13,507 nt of DNA from Geobacter sp. (GTDB lineage Bacteria; Desulfobacterota; Desulfuromonadia; Geobacterales; Geobacteraceae): the NCBI GenBank assembly GCA_003499925.1, contig DNRQ01000011.1:10590-24096 (forward strand). The letters run 5' to 3'. Below the pieces are notes generated by a model. The model was given only the letters and a program-made list of their open reading frames with translations. It was not told the origin of the DNA and did no database searches. The number at the start of each line of letters is the position of its first letter. The first letter of the stretch is position 1. Below, one piece after another: positions 6,646-13,507 of the stretch. The position numbers were made by a program, and so were the translations under genes.

Positions 6646-6807
6646 CTCGTTCCCAAGCTCCAGCTTTTTCTCGTTCCCAAGTTCCAGCTTTTTCTCGTTC
6701 CCAAGCTCCAGCTTGGGAATGCAATCGCTGTCAAAGCTCCAGCTTTGAGGCGTTGAAGCGGAGCTTCTTACACAATTTGCGTTCCCAAGCTGGAACTTGG
6801 GAACGAG
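6646..6807. repeat. Composite repeat element, copy 1 (CTCGTTCCCAAG family)
   Basis: Three direct repeats with 24-bp period start at 6646, 6670 and 6694 (CGTTCCCAAGCTCCAGCTT type). A core with two small hairpins follows: CAAAGCT-CC-AGCTTTG at 6732-6747 and GAAGC-GGA-GCTTC at 6755-6767. The element ends in an inverted CGTTCCCAAG...CTTGGGAACGAG unit at 6780-6807. A second copy lies at 8737-8899. There is no coding potential beyond low-complexity frames. Confidence 0.75.
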
Positions 6808-6862
6808 ATGATGAGCAATTAGAAAAATGTAGTCAATGGTCAAGTGCTTCTAAAGATCATCG

Positions 6863-6890
6863 TCAATTGTCAATTATCCATTGTCAATTG
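6863..6890. repeat. Right arm of inverted AT-rich repeat upstream of paaK
   Basis: Bases 6865-6887 are a perfect inverse of 6621-6643 (23 bp). The arm ends 6 nt before the paaK ribosome binding site AGTGAGG (6896-6902). The interval 6808-6862 between the composite element and this arm shows nothing recognisable. Confidence 0.8.
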
Positions 6891-6907
6891 CCTTTAGTGA
6901 GGTTGCT

Positions 6908-8209
6908 ATGCTGATATGGGATCCCGAATACGAATGCATGCCGCGCGAGGAGATCGAGCAGCTCCAGCTGGAACGGCTCCAGGCTACGCTCAACCGCGTC
7001 TATAAGAACGTCACCTGCTACCGCAACAAGTTCAAGGAAGCGGGGATCGTGCCGGAGGACGTCCAATCCCTCTCCGATCTCGCGAAGCTCCCCTTCACCA
7101 CCAAGGAGGACCTGCGGCTGAACTACCCCTACGGCATGTTCGCCGTTCCGCTTCGGGAGGTGGTCCGCATCCACTCCTCCAGCGGCACCACGGGGAAACC
7201 GACGGTGGTAGGCTACACCAAGCACGACGTGAAGGTCTGGTCCAACCTGGTGGCGCGCTTCATGACCGCCGCCGGCGTCTCCAGCGAGGACGTGGTGCAG
7301 ATCGCCTTCGGCTACGGCATGTTCACCGGCGCTTTCGGCCTGCACTACGGCTCCGAGCTGATCGGCGCCTCGGTGATACCCATGGGCGCGGGGAACACCG
7401 AAAAGCAGATCATGATCATGCAGGACTACAGGACCACCGCGCTGGTCTCGACTCCTAGCTACGCCGTCACCATCGCCGAGCGCATGGAGCGGATGGGGAT
7501 CGACCCGAAGAGCCTCCTCCTGAAGGTCGGCCTTTTCGGCGGCGAGCCCTGGTCCGAGTCGATGCGGCGCGAAATCGAGAGCAGGCTCGGGATCTCGGCC
7601 ACCGACAATTACGGCTTGTCCGAGGTGATCGGTCCGGGCGTTGCCGGCGAGTGCCGGCACAAGTGCGGCATGCACATCTCCGAGGACGCCTTCATAGCGG
7701 AGATCATCGATCCCGATACCGGGGAGTCGCTGCCGCCCGGAAGCGTCGGCGAACTGGTGCTGACCTCGCTCACCAAGGAAGCCTTCCCGATGGTGCGCTA
7801 CCGGACCCGCGACATCACCTCGCTCGACTACTCCGGCTGCGAATGCGGCAGGACCACGGTCCGGATGAAGAAGACCATGGGACGCTCCGATGACATGCTG
7901 ATCATCAAGGGAGTGAACGTCTATCCCTCGCAGATCGAGGACGTGCTGTTCGCGGTCGAGGGGTGCGAGCCGCATTACCAACTGGTCGTGGACAGGAAGG
8001 GCGCGCTGGACACGCTGGAGATCAGGATCGAGGTCACCGAGAACATCTTCTTCGACGAGATGAAGATGCAGAAGGCGTTTCTCGACAAGGTGGAGCGGCG
8101 CATAGACTCGGTGCTCGGAGTGGGAGCTGTTGTCAAGCTCGTTGAGCCTAACAGCATTCCCAGGGCGGAAGGCAAGGCATCCCGTGTGATTGACAATCGC
8201 AAAATCTAG
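6908..8209 (+). CDS. paaK: Phenylacetate-CoA ligase (PaaK family, AMP-forming)
   Basis: This 433-aa adenylate-forming ligase is expected to convert phenylacetate (or a related aryl acid) plus ATP and CoA into the CoA thioester, in the cytoplasm. ATG 6908 follows AGTGAGG (6896-6902); an in-frame TTG at 6881 lies inside the repeat arm and is rejected. The N-terminus IWDPEYECMPREEI is typical of PaaK. The phosphate loop SSSGTTGKPTVVGYT starts near residue 90. The DNYGLSEVIGPGV acyl/adenylate motif, the YRTRDIT motif and the late IKGVNVYPSQIEDVL segment are all present. Length equals the usual 430-440 aa. In anaerobes such ligases serve phenylacetate or aromatic amino acid breakdown, which fits the amino acid importer upstream. 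A paralogue acting on another aryl acid is possible. Confidence 0.93.
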   Translation: MLIWDPEYECMPREEIEQLQLERLQATLNRVYKNVTCYRNKFKEAGIVPEDVQSLSDLAKLPFTTKEDLRLNYPYGMFAVPLREVVRIHSSSGTTGKPTVVGYTKHDVKVWSNLVARFMTAAGVSSEDVVQIAFGYGMFTGAFGLHYGSELIGASVIPMGAGNTEKQIMIMQDYRTTALVSTPSYAVTIAERMERMGIDPKSLLLKVGLFGGEPWSESMRREIESRLGISATDNYGLSEVIGPGVAGECRHKCGMHISEDAFIAEIIDPDTGESLPPGSVGELVLTSLTKEAFPMVRYRTRDITSLDYSGCECGRTTVRMKKTMGRSDDMLIIKGVNVYPSQIEDVLFAVEGCEPHYQLVVDRKGALDTLEIRIEVTENIFFDEMKMQKAFLDKVERRIDSVLGVGAVVKLVEPNSIPRAEGKASRVIDNRKI

Positions 8210-8216
8210 TTTAGGA

Positions 8217-8245
8217 TTGGTTCCGGCTTCCCTGCATTGTATCAG
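8217..8245 (+). promoter_or_regulatory. Weak sigma70-like promoter candidate before the cytochrome gene
   Basis: TTGGTT (8217-8222), a 17-nt spacer and TATCAG (8240-8245) give only partial matches to -35 and -10 consensus. The paaK-cytochrome gap (103 bp) contains no terminator-like hairpin, so the cytochrome gene may simply be read from upstream. Confidence 0.2.
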
Positions 8246-8312
8246 GGGTGGTTGCAGCAAAACTTGTACACTCAAAGGGTATTGCCCGCCACACACAAGG
8301 AGGAATCAGGAG

Positions 8313-8645
8313 ATGAAGAAGACTTTGGCTGTTACCGTAGCGATGCTGTCACTGAGTATGTTTGCGACGCCCGGGTTCTGTGACACGAAGAAGGGCGAGA
8401 AGATCAATGCACAACACGAGTTTGAGGAGCATTGTGCGGTCTGCCATCCCAAGGGCGGAAACATAATGAAGCCCGACAAGACCCTGAGCAAGAAATCGAT
8501 GGCAGGCCACGGCATCAAGAGCGAGAAGGACATCGTCGCCAAGATGCGCAATCCCGGGCCCGGCATGAACAAGTTCGATGCAAAGACGGTCTCCGACAAG
8601 GAAGCAGCGGCTATTGCCGGTTACATCCTGAAGACCTTCCCGTAA
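8313..8645 (+). CDS. Periplasmic monoheme c-type cytochrome
   Basis: This 110-aa secreted cytochrome has a signal peptide (MKKTLAVTVAMLSLSMF, cleavage near residue 23), one heme-binding motif CAVCH at residues 41-45, and a likely Met axial ligand at 85 in NPGPGMNKF, followed by a C-terminal helix (SDKEAAAIAGYILKTF). This is the class I cytochrome c layout, similar to small c6/c553-type proteins, giving an electron carrier in the periplasm. ATG 8313 is chosen because AAGGAGG (8297-8303) lies 9 nt upstream and the signal peptide begins there; the longer frame from 8190 overlaps the end of paaK. A strong terminator follows. The electron partner is unknown; such organisms carry many c-type cytochromes. 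Family call sure, role open. Confidence 0.92.
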   Translation: MKKTLAVTVAMLSLSMFATPGFCDTKKGEKINAQHEFEEHCAVCHPKGGNIMKPDKTLSKKSMAGHGIKSEKDIVAKMRNPGPGMNKFDAKTVSDKEAAAIAGYILKTFP

Positions 8646-8675
8646 CGACAACTGAATAGAAAAGAAGCACAGCAG

Positions 8676-8714
8676 ACACCTGCCGGCCCGAAAGCCTGCA
8701 GGTGTTTTCGTTTT
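8676..8714 (+). terminator. Intrinsic terminator after the cytochrome gene
   Basis: ACACCTGC (8676-8683) pairs perfectly with GCAGGTGT (8698-8705), with an inner GGC/GCC pair and a CCGAAA loop. It is followed by TTTCGTTTT. It lies 31 nt after the stop codon and is the best terminator in the window. It probably ends the livJ-to-cytochrome transcript. Confidence 0.85.
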
Positions 8715-8736
8715 GGCGGTACGCAAAACTCCATAT

Positions 8737-8899
8737 CTCGTTCCCAAGCTCAAGCTTGTCTCGTTCCCAAGCTCCAGCTTGTCTCGTTCCCAAGCTCCAG
8801 CTTGGGAACGTAATTGTCCAACATGAAGCTCCGCTTCGAATAATGCAAAGCTGGAGCTTTGTCAGCAAAGGCGTTCCCAAGCAGGAGCTTGGGAACGAG
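8737..8899. repeat. Composite repeat element, copy 2 (CTCGTTCCCAAG family)
   Basis: Three direct repeats with exact 23-bp period start at 8737, 8760 and 8783 (CGTTCCCAAGCTCCAGCTT type). The core carries two small hairpins, GAAGC-TCC-GCTTC at 8825-8837 and CAAAGCT-GG-AGCTTTG at 8846-8861, and the element ends in CGTTCCCAAG...CTTGGGAACGAG (8872-8899). The outer parts run the same way as copy 1 (6646-6807), but the core is in opposite orientation. It lies between the convergent cytochrome and MFS genes. Confidence 0.75.
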
Positions 8900-8926
8900 A
8901 AGCCCGGTTTCCCCCTCCGGAAAGCA

Positions 8927-10129
8927 TCATGTTTCCGTGGCTCCCTCTGGAGGGGGGCTCTGCTGCCCCGGCACCCGCATCCATTGAGCCGCTACCAGCG
9001 ACACCACCCCGAGGACGCTCCCAGCCACAAACGGGATGCGGTAGTCGATCATCCAGAAAAACCCGCCCAAGGCCGGCAGGAAGACGGCAGCTACATGGTT
9101 GATGGTGAATCCCACGGACATCGATGATGCGATGTCCGCGGGGTCGGCAACCTTTTGGAAGTAGGTGCGGATCGAGACGTCCAGGTTGTACAGTATGTTG
9201 TCGATGATGTACATGAGCATGACCAGGTTCTTCGAGGTGCTGAAGGCATAAACAAGGAATACGACGATCACGCCGCCGTACTCGATGGAAGAGATGAAGC
9301 GCTCGCCGTACCGGTTGATGGCTTTGCCGATCAGCGAGTTGAGGATGTAGCCTATGATGTTGTTCACGATGAACAGGAGCGTCATGTCACGCACCGAAAA
9401 GTGGAACACCTGCACCAGAAGCAGGATGGAGAATACCACGAAGATCTGCCGCCTGGCGCCGGACAGCAGCGTGAGTATGTAAAAGAGCGCGTACTTGCGA
9501 CGCAGGAACATCTTCTTTCGCTGCGGCACGATGCCGGCATGGGTGGGATGCTGAAACATCCCCCAGACGCCGGCGATGAAGACCAGGGCGCCGATTACCA
9601 GATACATCTCGCGATACCCGGCAACCGCATCGAGACAGTAGACCAGAATCCCTGCGGCTACGCTTGAGACTGCTGCCAGTGCCCGCAGCCTGCCGAAGAT
9701 GAGCGGAGAGACAGCCGTGGAAAAGTATTGCAGGGTGAGCGACTGGTTGGTGCTTTCGAAGTAGTGAAAGCCGAAACTCATTACCACCGTGGTAAAGATT
9801 AGCCAGCCATAGGAAGGGATGAGCGCGGTGATGCCGGTGCCAAGTCCCAGAAGGGCTACGGAGAGCGCAGCCAGTTTATGCTCGCGCACAAGAAGCAGGA
9901 CAAATACCAGCAATAGTGTCAAGAGCCCGGGTATCTCGCGGATCGACTGGATCATGCCGACCTGACTGCCGTTCAGCTGCACCATCTCCGCCGCGAAGTT
10001 GTTGAAGAGGATGGAGTAGCCTTGAAGACCTATCGTTGAAGCCGCGGTGAGGATCACCAGGAACCGCAGCATTGGACGTTGTTCGGATACGATGGACTCG
10101 GCATCGAGTCTTCCCAGGATTCTCTTCAC
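8927..10129 (-). CDS. Major facilitator superfamily transporter
   Basis: This 400-aa integral membrane protein has about twelve predicted spans, six on either side of a charged central loop (QRKKMFLRRKY, about residues 203-213). A clear MFS motif A-like sequence GKAINRYGERF (268-278) sits in the loop between spans 8 and 9, supporting the family. The N-terminal 20 residues are polar and the C-terminal tail (VPGQQSPPPEGATET) is soluble. The start is GTG at 10129 (minus strand), with GGGAG 5 nt upstream; an ATG nearby is in another frame. The gene converges with the cytochrome gene and diverges from rubredoxin, so it is probably a single-gene unit. I see no terminator at its 3' end, only the composite repeat. 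The substrate cannot be predicted. Confidence 0.88.
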   Translation of the reverse strand: MKRILGRLDAESIVSEQRPMLRFLVILTAASTIGLQGYSILFNNFAAEMVQLNGSQVGMIQSIREIPGLLTLLLVFVLLLVREHKLAALSVALLGLGTGITALIPSYGWLIFTTVVMSFGFHYFESTNQSLTLQYFSTAVSPLIFGRLRALAAVSSVAAGILVYCLDAVAGYREMYLVIGALVFIAGVWGMFQHPTHAGIVPQRKKMFLRRKYALFYILTLLSGARRQIFVVFSILLLVQVFHFSVRDMTLLFIVNNIIGYILNSLIGKAINRYGERFISSIEYGGVIVVFLVYAFSTSKNLVMLMYIIDNILYNLDVSIRTYFQKVADPADIASSMSVGFTINHVAAVFLPALGGFFWMIDYRIPFVAGSVLGVVSLVAAQWMRVPGQQSPPPEGATET

Positions 10130-10226
10130 GCATTCTCCCTTGTAGTAATGGAATCTCTTTCTAGCACTGATGCAAACCGCTGTACAGATTTTTGGGCTTA
10201 TTTTCTACTTATGGCGGGAGCATGAC

Positions 10227-10255
10227 TTGACAAAGAGGATTGAAAAGCTAATTTT
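10227..10255 (+). promoter_or_regulatory. Candidate promoter for rubredoxin
   Basis: A perfect -35 TTGACA (10227-10232), a 17-nt spacer and AATTTT (10250-10255, 3 of 6 to TATAAT) lie about 105 bp upstream of the rubredoxin start in the AT-richer divergent gap 10130-10360. Another TTGACA occurs at about 10264 but lacks a good -10. The call rests on consensus matching only. Confidence 0.3.
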
Positions 10256-10360
10256 AAGTGACGTTGACATAGCGGTGACGGCTATTGCTTCCTCTTCGCT
10301 TTTTATTGTTCACCTGCATTGAGTGGTGATTATTCTGACAACAGAAAAAGGAGCTCTATC

Positions 10361-10519
10361 ATGCAAAAGTGGCGTTGCAGTGTTTGCGGGTATGTCTATG
10401 ATCCGGCGGCTGGAGACGTCGGCAACGGGGTGCCTGCCGGAACCCCCTTTGAGGAGATTCCGGAGGGTTGGGTTTGCCCCGTCTGCGGGGTGGATAAGAG
10501 CTTTTTCGAGCCGGATTAG
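10361..10519 (+). CDS. Rubredoxin
   Basis: This 52-aa one-iron electron carrier has the two cysteine knuckles CSVCG (Cys6, Cys9) and CPVCG (Cys39, Cys42) that hold a single Fe in a Cys4 site, and the conserved aromatic and Gly features YVYDPAAGD and PEGWVCPVCG. The size is exactly that of typical small rubredoxins. ATG 10361 follows AAGGAG (10348-10353) with 7-nt spacing; an earlier in-frame start at 10319 would add a non-homologous leader. Rubredoxins in anaerobes often pass electrons to superoxide reductase, rubrerythrin or oxygen reductases, none of which lie here. The gene is 98 bp upstream of acnA on the same strand with no clear terminator between, so co-transcription is plausible. Confidence 0.96.
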   Translation: MQKWRCSVCGYVYDPAAGDVGNGVPAGTPFEEIPEGWVCPVCGVDKSFFEPD

Positions 10520-10540
10520 GGTGATGTTGCGGCATCCCCG

Positions 10541-10553
10541 CGCCCGGAGGGCG
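10541..10553 (+). repeat. Small GC hairpin between rubredoxin and acnA
   Basis: CGCCC (10541-10545), loop GGA, GGGCG (10549-10553) is a perfect but short stem. It is followed by AGGGAGGG and a four-T run at 10562-10565, too far away for a classical terminator. It may be a partial attenuator or a fragment of a dispersed G/C repeat. Confidence 0.35.
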
Positions 10554-10617
10554 AGGGAGGGTTTTACGAGTCGGTGAAAGACCCGTTCCGTGCATTGAGG
10601 CTATTCCCGGAGACCAC

Positions 10618-13434
<2,817 letters not shown>

Positions 13435-13484
13435 CGGCGGAACATGCCCGGATACCCATTCCCGCTCCTGATTAGCAACCAACC

Positions 13485-13503
13485 CCGCCTGCGGCGGCGT
13501 TTT
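13485..13503 (+). terminator. Possible terminator after acnA
   Basis: CCGCC (13485-13489), loop TGC, GGCGG (13493-13497) is followed by CGTTTT about 50 bp after the acnA stop. The stem is short and the T-run only four bases, and the window ends here, so this is tentative. Confidence 0.45.
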
Positions 13504-13507
13504 GTCC

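Noticed and set aside
8737..8805. Possible CRISPR array (three regular 23-bp repeats)
   Set aside because: The units abut directly with no unique spacers, the unit is internally palindromic, and no cas genes are present.
8900..8926. Terminator for the minus-strand MFS gene
   Set aside because: Only short imperfect pairings of CCGG and GGGG/CCCC runs are visible, without a T-run on the minus strand.
8702..9127. 141-codon plus-strand open frame downstream of the cytochrome gene
   Set aside because: It runs through the composite repeat and then antisense to the C-terminal part of the MFS gene; no motif or ribosome binding site was found.

Overview
The window looks like chromosomal DNA of a GC-rich Geobacterales bacterium (Geobacter, Citrifermentans or Geomonas type; Desulfobacterota). 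The basis is a tandem-livJ branched-chain amino acid ABC cassette next to a phenylacetate-CoA ligase, a small periplasmic c-type cytochrome, a rubredoxin beside an AcnA-type aconitase, and gaps packed with hairpin repeats. The genus is inferred from gene content and style; no database was searched.

Layout. 1-343: no convincing gene, only G/C-run hairpin repeats. 344-6559 (+): livJ1, livJ2, livH, livM, livG, livF, a complete HAAT-type ABC importer with two paralogous periplasmic binding proteins, two permeases and two ATPases. 6908-8209 (+): a PaaK-type phenylacetate-CoA ligase. 8313-8645 (+): a monoheme cytochrome c, followed by a good intrinsic terminator (8676-8714). 8927-10129 (-): an MFS permease convergent with the cytochrome gene. 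10361-10519 (+): rubredoxin, divergent from the MFS gene. 10618-13434 (+): aconitase AcnA, with a possible terminator at the window end.

How the genes work together. The Liv proteins should import hydrophobic or aromatic amino acids or related carboxylates, and PaaK would activate phenylacetate-type acids to CoA thioesters. The run therefore reads as an uptake-and-activation module for amino acid or aromatic acid catabolism feeding acetyl-CoA into the TCA cycle; this link is inferred from co-location. AcnA is a TCA enzyme with a labile [4Fe-4S] cluster, and rubredoxin is a small one-iron electron carrier. Their adjacency may reflect redox or oxidative-stress physiology but proves nothing.

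The most distinctive feature is the non-coding DNA. Two junctions in the liv operon are tight (livJ2/livH 9 bp; livM/livG 8-bp overlap). The other junctions are filled with different repeat families: a GNRA-loop hairpin, an array of G/C-run hairpins, an eight-copy GATTAA microsatellite, a 90-bp dyad, TTTCAC-type heptads, and a composite element made of 23/24-bp direct repeats plus small hairpins. That composite element occurs twice (6646-6807 and 8737-8899), with its central part inverted between copies. I found no phage, CRISPR, toxin-antitoxin, defence system, tRNA or rRNA. Protein-wise the window is ordinary metabolism, and the repeats are the part worth a second look.
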